A stretch of DNA of 64,000 bases from Panagrolaimus kolymaensis (lineage: Eukaryota > Nematoda > Chromadorea > Rhabditida > Panagrolaimidae): the NCBI GenBank assembly GCA_028622995.1, contig JAJQJQ010000039.1, positions 2,356,001 to 2,420,000 on the forward strand, given 5' to 3'. A model generated the notes under the pieces. It was not told the DNA's origin and did no database searches. It worked only from the letters and a program-made list of their open reading frames with translations. Below, piece by piece: positions 33,217 to 48,017 of the stretch (the stretch's first letter is position 1; every line of letters begins with the position of its first letter). Both the position numbers and the translations under genes were made by a program.

Positions 33217-33562
33217 AATATTCAATAAAATTGAAAAAATATGAAATATAATTAATAAGGTTATAAATCCAATTAAAGCAAAGTAAACAATAATGGGACA
33301 ATGAAATCGATTCAAAAAAAGTTGTTTCAGCTGACAGCCGACGACGACGCAATCTTTTGTTTTGCTTCTTTGACAACGTCTCAAAGTCCACGCGGATGGA
33401 AAGAAAATATAAGAGGCGTTTGGCAAAAATGCATTCGCGATGAGATTTCTCTTTATATTTATCAAGGTACAAAATTGTTGCAAAGTTTTTATAAATGTTA
33501 ATACCAAATATTTATTCATTACTACAATTACAAATAACAACTAAACAAAATACAAAGATAAA
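33217..33562. other. Intergenic region
   Basis: Gap between the start of the glutamine-rich gene and the stop of the mitochondrial GluRS gene, both on the minus strand. Open frames here lack protein-like composition. Confidence 0.5.
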
Positions 33563-35537
<1,975 letters not shown>

Positions 35538-37361
35538 TTAATGAAGATCAGATTCAGAAAAATTCAACTGCTTTCGCCGAAGTCGAACATCATTTCCAAT
35601 TGTTCCAAGATTTTCAAATGACGAGTCTAAATAACAATGACGTTTTTTGCCTCCTTCAATTCGAACACCTTTAGTTAACTAAAATAGAAAATCATTAATA
35701 ATCATATTTAGGAAAAATGAAAACATACGGAAGAATATTGAGCCCACCAAACAGATAACCAAACACAAAATACTGTGCCAACAGCTAAGATGAAAATCCA
35801 AGCGGAAATTAGAGTAAGTTTAACAGCCGGTAATTGAGCACGTCCAAATTTAACACAAACAGCAGCTTCGAGTGCTGTAACAGCACAAAACATCCAACAT
35901 TGCATGCCCAGTCGTTTAACTTTGGGATCAGTGACATATACATAATATTGTCTAAAATTGATATTCAGTGAAATCATAGTGAAGAAACAACAAACCTAAT
36001 AGTTGGAGCTGAGATCAATCCAATAAGAATAATTCTCCAAAAAACTACAGGATGAGAAGTATCAATGGCAAAAACATGCTTTAAGAAAAATGTGTTTAAT
36101 TCAGAAGCCTAAAATCACATGATTAAACAGAACAAGACTTTAATTTTATAACAAACCAGCCAAATCATGATAAATAAATAGAGTGCCAAAATTCGACGAA
36201 TTGCAAAAGTATTAAACCAATCAACTTTGATCCAGCTTTCAGGTGTAAATTGAAGAACAGCACGCTTGAATTTTCCACGAGCGGTACGAATATTCCTAAA
36301 AACGAAGATGTTTTTCATTCATCAAATATTTATAGCTTACTTGATACTTTCCCAATGAAAAGTTCTCATTTCAAGTATCTTACAAATTGATAAACCAACA
36401 AAGATTCCAAGTCCATTACAAAGAATGATATCAAGGAAGAGAGCATCCCACCAGCATTCTTGGAAATTTGGTAATAAATGTGCAAAGACAACTTCGGTGA
36501 GTTCCCATGAAATACTAATATACCAGCAAATAATACTATGACGAATAAGAAGAGCTTTCATTGCCCAACCAAGAAAGTGTCCAACAGCAAAAATGTCCAT
36601 GTGGCTCCATATTCTTTTAAGACTAACATCAGAGCAATTGATAGCATACTCCTATAAAATAATTATGATAAATAAAATAAGGGAAGTAATTGTTACCTTT
36701 TCAATAAGTTCATCTTTTCCTAAACCTTCTGGATCAAGCCAAGTTAAAGCAGATTTGACATCAGAGAAATTTTGGAAGAGAGTAAATTGAAGAAGCATAA
36801 CGTACAACACACTGAGACCAAAAACGACTCTCCAAATAAGAGGATGAGGACGAATGAAAGGACCATTTGGAAAAACAAGAGCACTAATAACTAAGAAGAG
36901 GATGGCAGTTGATTGGATACCATAGTAAACGTTTGATTCTGTTTGATCATCGGCTCTAAAAAAATATGGTTCAATAAAACAATCAAAAAGTCGGAAAAAG
37001 TGAAACATACGGAGAAAAGGATTTATAAACAAGAAATGCGCATAAAACAGCAAGAACAGTTATGGTATGAGGTTTGTACAAAATTTCGAGTGTAATATCA
37101 TTGACAACTCTTTCATTCACAAAACGAAAATGAAGTGTATCAACATCTGATTTTGACATATTTTGATGCAAGTCATCATACTTCTTGCTAAAAAAAATAA
37201 TGATGAAACTTCAATTGTAAAATTACATACAAAAAAACTTACGATGAGGCATTATCGACGGCTTGATGAACTTCATCTTCGGTGTTTTCATCTTCTTCCA
37301 CGGCTCGAATCATTTCTGCAGCTTCTTCTTTTGTAATACAGCCATCATCACTTTCACTCAT
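35538..37361 (-). CDS. PTDSS1: Phosphatidylserine synthase (PTDSS1/2 family)
   Basis: Seven exons. ATG at 37361 ([17 protein letters not shown]) opens an acidic cytosolic N-terminus. Multiple transmembrane helices follow ([43 protein letters not shown] and others). Family motifs are seen at [24 protein letters not shown] and [20 protein letters not shown] positions. [20 protein letters not shown] and [20 protein letters not shown] are especially clear. The enzyme exchanges serine for the head group of phosphatidylcholine or ethanolamine in the ER membrane. The short C-terminal exon is basic ([17 protein letters not shown]) and the stop is at 35538. Assignment to PSS1 rather than PSS2 is not certain. 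Confidence 0.92.
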
Positions 37362-37976
37362 TTTTATTATTAGTTAAAATCATAAAAAGTTTTTAACAAA
37401 AAAAAACAAAGGTTTATTTTTTTTCTAAGCAAAAAGAAAGAAAAGAGTCATACGAAACTTTTGTTATTTCAATGGTTTTTTTTTATAAATGTCTTTCGCA
37501 ACTTTTTGCCAAGTGTTGCAAATTTTTTTTTGAGTAATCATCGATCATCAGCATTGCGATGTTTGACGTTGTTTCATTTCTCAACTTTTAAAGAATTGTT
37601 GAAAACTTTTAAAAACCATGACCATAAAATTTTGCTCACTCTTCTCAACTAAAGGAGGATGGTTATTTACAAGAATGTGAAAGCCTCCTCTTGAAAAAAA
37701 GGAACTAATCGATCTGCTTTTTTAACGAACTGTTTTTCTTAGATTATCCCTTAATAGCCAACCCATCGTTTCACAAAAGTAACATGAATTAATGGAGTTG
37801 CTAGGGTTTGATTTTTTCTATTAGATAAATGGGATGAAAATAGAGCACTCCGATTGCGCTTTGAAAGCTTCAAAAATAGTCAAGTATGATAATAAAATAT
37901 TTATTGTTATTTTTCAAAGTATCAAAACACAGGATTAGTAAACACTAAAACAAAAACAGAACATAATTACACATTT
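37362..37976. other. Intergenic region
   Basis: AT-rich with poly-T tracts near 37480-37530. No gene recognised. Confidence 0.5.
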
Positions 37977-38837
37977 CTATTGAAAATCATTTTCCACATT
38001 ATCACCATTATCGATCACTTTTTCTTTTCGGTTATTTTCAAGACCATAAAAGTTATAATATTTGGAAAAACTATCATGAAAACTTATTTCAGGCTCTTTC
38101 AATTCGTTTCTCTTTTGCCATAATAATTCAAATTGTCCATTAAATTTTCGAGATTTTAAAGGTGCAGTACTTAGATCTTGAAAAGTATTCATTGTTTGAG
38201 TTGAAACTGCTTTCATTGATTTTTTGATTTGCAATTGTTTTGGTTGCGGAGGTTTTGATGTTGTTGGTGCTGACGAAGTTGCAGGTTGTTGTGGTAGTCG
38301 AGGTCGAATTATCGTTGTTGTTGAAGTTGATGATCGAGATTGAAATGACGGCCTTATTATTCTTGTCATCGGTGGTACAATTGATTGAGGTAATGGATGT
38401 CGATTTATTCTTACAGCAGGCATCTCTGGACGTTTGAATACTGTTACTGAAGATTGTTTTGTTTGAGATGCAATTGTAATTACTTGGCTAGCTGGTTGTT
38501 GTGTTGCCATTCTTTGACTTTGAACTAAAAATGAAACAAATAATTAGAGATAATAAAGAAGTTAAATTTCCAGTTTTTTGGAAGGAGAAATAACTTTATA
38601 AGATTGAAAGATAGATATAAGAAGCATTGTGATTTTCACAGAGATAATTCAAATCCATTTGTTTCTTTGTTTAACGGATTCATCGTATTTTTTAAACAAT
38701 AATATATAAAACAACTTTAACTTACCAATTTCCTTAAGTTGACTATCGTCTTCTACTTCTTCATCATCGAAAGAATCATGTGCATTCTCCACAACAGGAG
38801 GTGGAAGTGGTGTTTTTCTGATTGCCGGTCGTTTCAT
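37977..38837 (-). CDS. Small low-complexity protein of unknown function (219 aa, 2 exons)
   Basis: Exon 1 is 38837-38726 (MKRPAIRKTPLPPPVVENAH, then an acidic FDDEEVEDDSQLKEI). Exon 2 is 38524-37977. The donor GTAAG and acceptor TTTTTAG join in phase 1 and the total is exactly 220 codons. The middle is Ser/Thr/Pro/Gln-rich (SRSSTSTTTIIRPRLPQQPA). A more structured C-terminal piece reads FNGQFELLWQKRNELKEPEI. A short basic N-terminus and disordered body suggest a nuclear or scaffold protein. No family recognised. Confidence 0.75.
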
Positions 38838-39224
38838 TTTTGAAGAATTTAGAAACTTTGATAAATATTAACAAAATGACAAAGCCTGAAAATGAAAACA
38901 AATATTAGTAAAAGCTAAAACAAATAATGTGTGCAAGCGCGAAGTTAAAAAAAATTTAAAGTTTTTAATAATAATTTTATTTCAAAGTTTTCTAAAAGAA
39001 AATTGACAAAGTTTGTTTAACAAAAAACGGTTATCACAGGCACGATTAAAGGGCTTTAAAGAGGACCAACAATATAAACTATCAAAAATAAAAAGGTACC
39101 AGTAATTAGAATAAAAAATAATACTTTCATAAAAACAAAAACGTTGATTACTTGAAAAAAAAAAAATTTGAGATCCAAAAAGCGCGCAAAGAAAAAAAGT
39201 GACACGAAAGGAAAGAATTTTGAA
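38838..39224. other. Intergenic region
   Basis: Gap between two minus-strand genes, A-rich. Nothing recognised. Confidence 0.5.
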
Positions 39225-40670
39225 TCAAACGCGTGTCTTTTCGTTTTCTAATTCTTTCTTGAAATATTCAATAGTTTTTTTAAGTCCATCATGCATTGCA
39301 ACTTTTGGTTTCCAATTTAACAATTCAGCTGCTCGACGAATATCTGGTTTACGCTGTTGGGGATCATCCTCTTGTTTAGGATGATTTATAATTTCACTGG
39401 AACTTCCTAAAAAATGCATTGAAAATAATTTATTTTGAAAGGAGTGTTGTTTGATTGATAAAACTAACCAACAAGTTCGCGAATAACATCAGCAAATTTT
39501 TTTATCGTATATTCTTCTGGATTACCGATATTAACTGGAAGGGTAGTATTGGAATTCATTAAAGCGATTAATCCATCAACAAGATCATCCACATATTGGA
39601 ATGAACGAGTTTGATCACCTTCGCCGTAAATCTATAAAAAGGGATATTTGGAAAACTAAGTTAGTTAAAGGGATATTTTTTTAAATGCACAACATACAGT
39701 GATAGGTTTATCTTGTAAAGCTTGAAGAATAAAATTACTAACAACTCTTCCATCATTCATATGCATCCTTGGGCCAAATGTATTAAATATCCTTGCAATT
39801 CTAATATCAACTTTTTCTTGTTTATGATAAGCAACCATAAGGGATTCAGCTACACGTTTACCTTCATCATAACAAGATCGGGGTCCTATTGTATTTACAT
39901 GGCCCCAGTAAGTTTCAGGTTGAGGATGAACTTCAGGATCACCATAAATTTCTGAAGTTGAAGCAAGAAGCATACGAGCTTTAACTCGACGAGCTAAACC
40001 TAACATATTTACAGTGCCAACGGTATTTGTTTTAATCGTTTTGACTGGGTTATACATATAATGAGGTGGAGAAGCAGGGGATGCAAGATGATAAATTTGA
40101 TCCACTTCAATATAATATGCATTAACAACATCATGATGGACGAGCTCAAAATTTGGATGACCAATCCAATGCTCCACATTCTTCTTTCGTCCAGTAAAAT
40201 AATTATCAAGTGCAATAACTTCGTGTCCTTCTTTCATTAATTTATCAACTAAATGAGATCCAACAAAGCCTGTTCCACCCGTAACTAATATTCTCAAACG
40301 ATTTCCCTCTGATCTAGGTTTTGTTTGGGGATATGAATTATTTGGACGTTCAATAATAACATTTGAACCCATTTCACGATGCAATCTTCCAATATCACGT
40401 TGAAGGGATTCAATTTGTTGCTTTAATGCCCATACTTGATTTCTAAAATATTCAAACATCAACTTTCAAAACTCTTTTTTTTATGAAACCTACTCAATTT
40501 CTTCTGAATGATGAACAAGATATTGGGGAGCATAATATTCTAAAAAAGATTCCACGTTTTATTTCAAGCAACCAAGAAATAAATAACAAACTCAATCCAC
40601 AAAAAATACTTAATAATGTAGCAACAGCTAAAAAAGGTGGTGAAAAAATTACACGTCGAAAACGATCCAT
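39225..40670 (-). CDS. UXS1: UDP-glucuronate decarboxylase (UDP-xylose synthase)
   Basis: ATG at 40670 gives [20 protein letters not shown], a basic cytosolic end plus a membrane anchor typical of this type II Golgi enzyme. Two short introns (donor GTTTGT, then GTAGGT) lead through [15 protein letters not shown] into a coiled stem ([20 protein letters not shown]). The extended SDR domain has the NAD-binding [18 protein letters not shown]. It continues with [35 protein letters not shown], the catalytic Tyr-Lys pair [13 protein letters not shown] and [21 protein letters not shown]-terminal exons give [16 protein letters not shown] and [20 protein letters not shown]. The enzyme makes UDP-xylose for glycosaminoglycan linkers (SQV-1 in C. 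elegans). The first intron was placed because reading straight through gives a stop soon after the anchor. Confidence 0.93.
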
Positions 40671-41211
40671 TGTTTTCCAATTTTGCTGCTTGCAATTGCA
40701 GAATTTATTTTTCAATCCTTTTTTCAAATACAAATAATAAAAAATTTATTTCAATTGATGCTAATCCATGAATCAACTAACTGAAACACTATGACTCTAT
40801 TTTCCGTCAAAAAAAATATTTTCCGCTGCGATGGTGCGTCGTCGCTCGGACACCGCGAGAATGTTGTTTGTTGTCAATTGAAACAACAAAAAAGAAAGGA
40901 AAGGAAGAGACTAATATGACCGCCTTTTCTCGTAAAAGCTTAGAGATTATCCAGCTTTAATAATATTCAAACAGAAGAGGATTGAATCTCGAAATTTGAC
41001 GTGGTATTTTTTTAATTCAACAACGCTTATCAGCAATTTCATATTCCAAAGACTCAAAAGAACATTTTCTTCTTTGATAAAGCAGTAAAACCAAAATCAT
41101 AAAAACTCTTTTTTCCACAATCAAACAAACATATAAGTTTTAAAGGTATTTATGAATCACAAAATCAACAAACAAAAAACTATGAAACAAACAAAACAAA
41201 AAAAAGCACTA
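40671..41211. other. Intergenic region
   Basis: Gap between two minus-strand genes. Contains GC-richer CGATGGTGCGTCGTCGCTCG near 40830, possibly promoter-proximal. No gene recognised. Confidence 0.4.
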
Positions 41212-43116
41212 CTAATTCTTCTTTAGCTTATTCGTTTTAGCTTTCAATTTCTTTATCAAGTCTTCATTACTTGGTGCACCAGTAGTTGTTGTTGTTTCTT
41301 CAGAAGTATCACCAATTTTTCTTTTTCTTTCATGCTTGATACGAACTTGTTGATCACCGAGAGCACCACCTTTGAAATTTGCACTTGTTTTATCAATCGC
41401 GAAATCAGCACTACTAAACAAAGCACCAAAACGAGGATCATTGATATCAGCTGTAAGAGTGGTGGCGAGCTCAGATTTCTTAGGACGTCGTTTTGCAGCA
41501 GAAACATTGGCTTCAATTTCACGTCTGTTTTGTGCATCTTCTTCCTTTGATTTTTGTTTACGTTCTTTGATGAGAACTTTACGCTTTTTCTTTTCAACCT
41601 TTCTTCGTTCAAGATATTCTTGGAATGGAGTTTGGTTCTTTTTCTTTTGACTCTTTTCGATTTGCTCATTATCACTTTCATGATCAGAGAATTTAGCAGC
41701 AGGCTCCCAATCAACAACCATAGCAGTTTTCCTTTCATCGTCTCTGTTAATTCCAGCAGCAGCTAAAAGTTCTTTGATTGCTTGCTTCCCAGCATTATCT
41801 TCTCCATCGCTTGCTTCATCATCCGAGCCAGGTGCTATTAAATCCCTGAAATTTGCATGTAAATACAATAGTAAAATAATAAGATGAAACTAAAATTACT
41901 CTAAATCAGATAATTCTTCAGGATTTTCTTTTTTCATAATCATTTCAAATTTCTTTATTCTATCCGAATTTGTTTCATCCCATGTTACTTTAGGATTTTG
42001 AAAACGAATTGCAGCGGTTTCAAAATAATTTGGCTTGTATTTGTTTACGTTGACATTATCAAGTGTAACACGTTCATGTAAACGAGATTCTTCGAAATTT
42101 GTTTCATCAGGAATGAATCTAAGATCAAGTTGTAAACCACTAGATTCAAATTCGACGCGATCACATGCTTCATAAATTGATGTTGCAGTTTCAACAGTAT
42201 CACATTCAACAACAGCATAATAAAACCGCATTCTATCAAATTGATATGCACGAATTGCAGAGCGAGTTTCACTAAAAAATAATTTTTAACAACCATTCCC
42301 AGCTCAAATATAACTTACTCATCAATGTCTTTGCCATCTATAACTTTCTTCTCAACATTTTTCTTATTTATTTCCATCTTTGGTCCTTCTTTTTCTTCAA
42401 CTTCTAATCGTTCAGCACCAAAATCGGATAAATAAATTGAAACAGCTTTCACTTCACCCGATGCAGGCTTGAAAGATAATAACAACAAAAAGAGATCTTC
42501 TGAAATTTTGAGAATCATTGATGTTGTTGGGTTATTCGTATAAATATATTACCTCCAAAAATGTGATCCCAGTCCATATTGCAAACAGCTAATCGGTTGC
42601 TTGCCCATTCAACATGTCTAACACCAGTTTGAAGTTTATCCCAAATAACTTCGTTTTGACCATCTTCTCTTTCGACTTCGGAATCAATGCTGCTTTCAGA
42701 ATCTTCGTCTGACGAATACGCGTTTCCTGAACCCCGAGCAAGATCAAGTTTAATTTCACCTTCAGATTCTTCGTCGTCTTCACTATAAAAAAAACGCGGT
42801 TACATATATGATTTAGAGTTAAAAGTTACCTTTTTTCTTCTTCACTTTCTGATAATTCATACAAATTCTTTACATCTTTGCGTTGATCTTTAGCAAGAGG
42901 TTTGCCTCTGCTATCAGTTTTTGCTCGACCGATTCCAAATTGTTCATCAGTAAACATATCTTTGAAACGTTTATCGACCGTAACCTTACGGTCTTTTCGT
43001 CGCATTTCATGGAAGAGTGGATCTTGAGCAACTTCACGAAAACGTTCATCATCTTCCAGACTTGATTTAAGGTTTCCATCCTTAACAGCACGTTTTTTTG
43101 GCATCTTTTTAGTCAT
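41212..43116 (-). CDS. ESF1: ESF1-like nucleolar pre-rRNA processing factor
   Basis: About five exons. ATG at 43116 gives MTKKMPKKRAVKDGNLKSSL. ESF1 landmarks are FREVAQDPLFHEMRRKDRKV, VDKRFKDMFTDEQFGIGRAK, WASNRLAVCNMDWDHIF and SIYLSDFGAERLEVEEKEGP. Others are IRAYQFDRMRFYYAVVECDT and YKPNYFETAAIRFQNPKVTW. The C-terminal NUC153 segment reads NDPRFGALFSSADFAIDKTS. Acidic stretches and long basic coiled regions (KKKRKVLIKERKQKSKEED) alternate. ESF1 is needed for 18S rRNA formation in the nucleolus. It lies between MetRS and UXS1 on the same strand. Confidence 0.93.
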
Positions 43117-43647
43117 CTGAAAGCTTAAAAATTAAATGAAGTTGAAAAATAATAAAAAGAGATAATATTCCAATGTTCTTTCAAACGCAAAAAGGTGATC
43201 GCTCAAATGCAAGAAAGCAAATTCAATAAAATTTCTAAATAGGAGGAATCCTTTTAAAACTTAAGAACACAAAACCAACAAACTTTAGAAAAGCAATAAG
43301 TTTGAAATATTGCTCCCGAGAAAAGAAAGAAATTTTTTGACAAATTTACTATCAACTTTACGTTAAATGTTTGCTAAATATTTGGATCCATCAAAAAAAA
43401 AGATAGTGAACATAATCCATAACCACCTATAGCTATGTTGGTATGTAACAAATAAGGCAGAGAAGGTTGATGATTTACCTTCCAACTTTTCAACAGTAAA
43501 TCATAATTTGTAAATCCGATAAGCAAAAGTACTTTTTTGATGAACCACAACTTTTCTTTAACATGAAAAACAATCAAGACAGTAAAAAAAATAATTATAT
43601 TTATTAAACACAATTAAACACAACAACAAACAAAAAACAAGACAAGA
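43117..43647. other. Intergenic region
   Basis: Gap between the ESF1 start and the MetRS stop. Nothing recognised. Confidence 0.5.
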
Positions 43648-46265
43648 TTATTGTTTAATAATTTTAGACAAAACTGTTTTCAATTCTTCGATTTCATTTG
43701 AAAGAACAATATTTTCATTTTGAATTTCTGAGAGTTTATTCTTTTCATACAAAGGAACTAAAAGAGGATGGTAAAATATATGCTTAAAGTAAGGAAAGAG
43801 CAACTTACGAAGAGTTCCAAGGAAATATGCTTGCAATCCAGCGATTTGTTTTTCCAATTTATCAGCGGTGTTGTTAGCTTCAATAGCGACTTCGGAGTGA
43901 TTCGTCGTAATTTGTGTGATGTTGAACTTTCGGCGTACTTCATCGAGCTGAGCTTTGGTTGCTGAATCAATGATTGACTTTGATGGAGTTTGTACAGGAT
44001 TTGCTTGCTTTCCTAAAAAAATTAACTTTTAAATTTATGTAAGAAATCAACAGAGACATACCATTCATAATGACACCTTTCTTTTCTTTTTTATCCTTCT
44101 TAGCAGTTTTATCCATTTTCTTTTTGTCCTCTGTAGCTGGCTTAACACTTGCACTAGTTGTTGGTTGATCAGAAGCAGGAGATCCAAAACGGCATTTCCA
44201 TTCAGCAATTTTATCAGCTTCGAGCTTTGTGAACAATGGAACAGGCTAAAAAATGTATCAGAGTAAACAGTTTGGAATAGGCAAAATGGAATGACAAATA
44301 GTAAAAAATTTATTACCTTATTGATTTTGTGATTTGCTTTCAAAAATTGAATAGGATGTTCAGGAAGTTTAAGAACATGTTGAATATTGCAGAAGTCACG
44401 AATTTGTTTGCTGGTTGCTGGCATAAAAGGATAAAGCATGGTTGAAATGAGTAACGCGATGTTGGTACCAAGAGAAACAATTGTTCCAGCTCGTTTCCTA
44501 AAAAGGTATGATCACAATTTTGCTTTTAAAGAAATTCACTTACTTTTCTTCATCATTGCCTTTAACAAGTGCCCATGGTTTATTCGATTGGAAATATTGA
44601 TTTCCCTTTCTTGAAACTTCCAGGATTTTGAACAAGCTATCACGCAATTTGACTTCTTCGAGCAATTGAGTGAATTCTTTGATATCTTCATCCAAAGCTT
44701 TGAGTAATTCGTTTTCGACGTCGGTGAGTTCAATTTCTTGGATCATTCCACCAAAGCTATTGTAGAGAAAAGTCATTGAGCGTTGAATAAAGTTTCCAAG
44801 ATTGTTTTGTAATTCGCTGTTGACCTAAAACGTTTGATTAGATAAGCTTTTAAGATGGAGAAACCTTACTTTAGCCATGAAATCATCCCATGAAAAAGAA
44901 GTATCTTGATTTTCTGGACGCATGTAGATAAGATAAAAGCGCCAAATGTCAGCAGGAATTCCAAGATCACTTACAGCATCACCAAAAATACCAATGCCAC
45001 GAGATTTACTAAATTTTTGACTTTCATAATTCAAGTATTCCGTTGCACATAAATGATTGACCATAGTGAAATTTTCTCCTGTGCCAAGTTCAGAAGCTGG
45101 AAACATGACAGCATGGAAAGCAACGTTATCCTTTCCAATAAATTGATAAAGATCAACATTTTCTGGGTTCTTCCACCATTTCGTCCAACCATCGCCGAGC
45201 AGAGTTTTTGTAATTGAAAGATAACCAATTGGAGCATCATACCATACATAGAATACTTTATCTTCGAAACCTTCTAACGGCACAGGAGTTCCCCATTTAA
45301 GATCACGAGTGATGCAGCGCTTTTCGAGTCCAGATTTAATCCATGATTTTGCAATAGCAATTGCATTTGAAGACCAATGAGAATTTTCAGCCGAAGTAAC
45401 CTTGTTGATAAATTCATCCACTTTCGAACTGAGAAGCTTCAAATCAAGAAATACGTGATTTGATGATTTTACGACAGGAGTTCCAGAGCAGATATGACAT
45501 TTAGGTTCGATGAGTTCGACAGCATCAATAAGTTTTCCACATTTGTCGCATTGATCACCACGAGCATCTTCATATTTGCAATTCGGGCATGTTCCAGATA
45601 CAAAACGATCAGCAAGAAATTTGTCACATTTTCCACAATGAAGTTGATCCAAAGAGGCAACAGAGGTATATCCATTTGTATGAAGTTTTTTGAAAATATC
45701 TTGAGCAATCCTAAAAATCAATAGGTAAGATCTTAATTAAGAAAATTAGTGAACAACTTACTCAGTTTGATTAGAAGTTGAAGTTCGACCAAAGTTATCA
45801 AATTCAATATTAAACCATTCATAAATTTGTTTATGAAGATGATAGAACTTTTCACAGATTTCTTGAGGTGTTTTTCCATCTTTCATTGCCTTCATTTCTG
45901 TTGCAGTTCCATATTCATCCGTTCCACTGATGTAAATACTTTGGTATCCCTTGATTTTGCAATATCGAGAGAAGACATCACCACTTAGAACACAGCCAAT
46001 AATATTTCCCAAATGTGGAACATTGTTCACATAAGGAAGAGCAGCAGTAATTAGCACGTTGCGTTTACCCTCTTGTGGAAGCAGATCATACGAAGAGGTG
46101 TTTGATGACCTAAATATCACATGTGAATTGTTGATGAATAGCTGCGACGCCTTAAAAAGGTTTTGCAAAAAAGGACATGGCAAGGAATGGATAAACTTAC
46201 TTCTTTCTAGTTGATTCATCATAATATTCAGGCTCCGAGTTCCATGATGAAAGATAATCAGCCAT
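43648..46265 (-). CDS. MARS1: Methionyl-tRNA synthetase, cytosolic
   Basis: ATG at 46265 ([20 protein letters not shown]) is spliced in phase 2 to the catalytic exon. The class I HIGH motif is [36 protein letters not shown] follows. The zinc-knuckle insert has four CxxC pairs ([32 protein letters not shown]). Further on are [40 protein letters not shown] and the KMSKS loop [16 protein letters not shown]. The helical anticodon domain ([20 protein letters not shown]) follows. The C-terminus has a Lys-rich linker and two short predicted coils ([36 protein letters not shown]). I see no EMAPII-type tRNA-binding domain and no N-terminal GST domain. The leucine-zipper-like tail may bind partners of a synthetase complex (inference). 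Confidence 0.94.
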
Positions 46266-46682
46266 TGTCAAAGAATGAGTAAAGCCTAAAAAACGAGTAA
46301 TTAGTAAATATGAAGCTGTAAGAGCAATATGATGATAAGTTGCATCAATAGCAGCTTTCATTAAAAACTACAAAGGTACACGAAAAAGTCAAATAAGATG
46401 TCAGAAAAAAAAGTGGATGGATAAACACGATTTTGAACAGGGCATTAATATATTTTTATTCAACAAAAAAAAGGTAATGTTAGAAGAAAGCAAAGTTAGA
46501 TTCAACTTCAAGAAATTCTTCAAAATAAAGTTTTGAAGTTTGCTCGCTACATTTGTTTCCCATGAATTGAGAAATCTTAAAACGAACAAAAATTGGAGTG
46601 ATTTCAAAAATTTCTAAGGAAATAAGTCTTTGACTTTCGCCAGTTTTTTGTTTCATCAAAGTTAGCTGTGAATAAAAAAATT
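46266..46682. promoter_or_regulatory. Divergent intergenic region between MetRS and RBMX2
   Basis: The 417 bases separate two divergently read starts, so this is a likely bidirectional promoter. No distinct motif is recognised. Confidence 0.4.
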
Positions 46683-47782
46683 ATGAATCGGCTAACGAAA
46701 ATTCGACAACAGAATGAATTAAACAAGAAAGAATTGCAATTAAACTATTCTGGAGATATCTCGAAATCATGGCATTCACAATATTCAAAATCAGCTTGGA
46801 TTTTTATTGGTTCTTTGCCGTATGATCTCAATGAAGGCGATATTATAACTGTTTTCTCACAGTAAGTTGTTTATTTTTTTATTTTGTGACTTTTAATATT
46901 ACTAAATTTTTTAGATATGGTGAAATTGTAAATATTAATTTGATTCGTGATAGAAAAACAGGAAAATCTCGTGGCTTTTGTTATCTTTGTTATGCAGATC
47001 AACGTTCAACAAATCTTGCTGTAGATAATTTTAATGGAATTAAAATTGTTGGAAGAATAATTCAAGTTGATCATGTTGAAGAATACAAAGTACCAAAGTA
47101 CAAAGAAGAAATTGACGATGATGTAAAGAATCTTTGGGAAGAAGGCTGTGCTCCAAAACCCATTCAAATTGATGAAGACGAAGCTGAACGTGAAGCAATA
47201 AGACGGATGAAGGAGCTCAAAAAAGAAACAAAGAGAGCTGAGAAAGTTCTTGTTAAAGTTGAAACTGTTGATGAAGATTTCAAAAAGGCCAGAAAGGAAA
47301 GAAAAGAGATGGAGAAAAAGGAAAAGAAGAGACAGAAATGGGTAAATTTGGAAAACTTTTTTTAAATCTTAATTTATTTCTTTTGTTTTTCAGGAAAAGA
47401 AACTTGCTAAAAGATTACGAGAAGCTACTCCTGAAGATGAACGCGGAAGAGCTGACGCTGAAGGAAGATGGGATGCCAAAAAGAAGAGACTTGATGAAAA
47501 GATTGATGTAAGTTTTGCATTAGCTTCTTCATTTCACTAATCTTTTACACTTTTTAGGATCTTGACTTCTATGGTAATACAGAACATTTCAACTTCAAAA
47601 GTGATAAACGAAAGACTCCACCACCTGCTCCAACTCACAATATTCGTCCTGACTTTGATAAAGCTGATTGGCGTGATATTGAATTATTCAAAAGTATTAG
47701 AGAAATCGACAAAGCTACGAAAGGTGAAAAGCCAAACAACTTTAAAGAAGAAAAACATTATGTTCCAAAACGTATTCATTGA
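46683..47782 (+). CDS. RBMX2: RNA-binding motif protein X2 / Ist3 (Snu17), spliceosomal RES complex
   Basis: Exons are 46683-46861, 46915-47341, 47394-47507 and 47558-47782, with in-phase joins (FSQ-YGEI, KRQKW-EKKL, EKID-DLDF). ATG 46683 gives [21 protein letters not shown] single RRM has RNP2 [20 protein letters not shown] and RNP1 [20 protein letters not shown]. It closes with [16 protein letters not shown], the standard Ist3 extension after the RRM. The C-terminus is basic and charged and ends [12 protein letters not shown]. The protein joins the RES complex in activated spliceosomes and helps retain unspliced mRNA. It is divergent from MetRS (418-base gap, possible shared promoter) and convergent with acetylcholinesterase. 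Confidence 0.93.
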
Positions 47783-48017
47783 TTTTGTTTGAAATTGTTT
47801 TTTTTACATTGTTTATTTATTGTGAATAAAAAAAATTTGATTAGAGATCTTTGTTAAAACTCTTTTTTTTTACATGACATTTTTAAGCTAAGGAGGATGT
47901 GATTCTAGAACAATAAATACAACAACAAACATGTAGAAAAATGGAGGTCTGTGTCGAGAATAAAAAAGAAGGGAATGAAAGAAAATTGAAAGTGGAAAAG
48001 AGCCATGGCTTCTTGAA

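Noticed and set aside
40494..40670. Read-through version of the UXS1 N-terminus ending at a stop soon after the anchor
   Set aside because: Two short introns restore a continuous frame into the SDR domain; the read-through frame has a stop and no homologous content.
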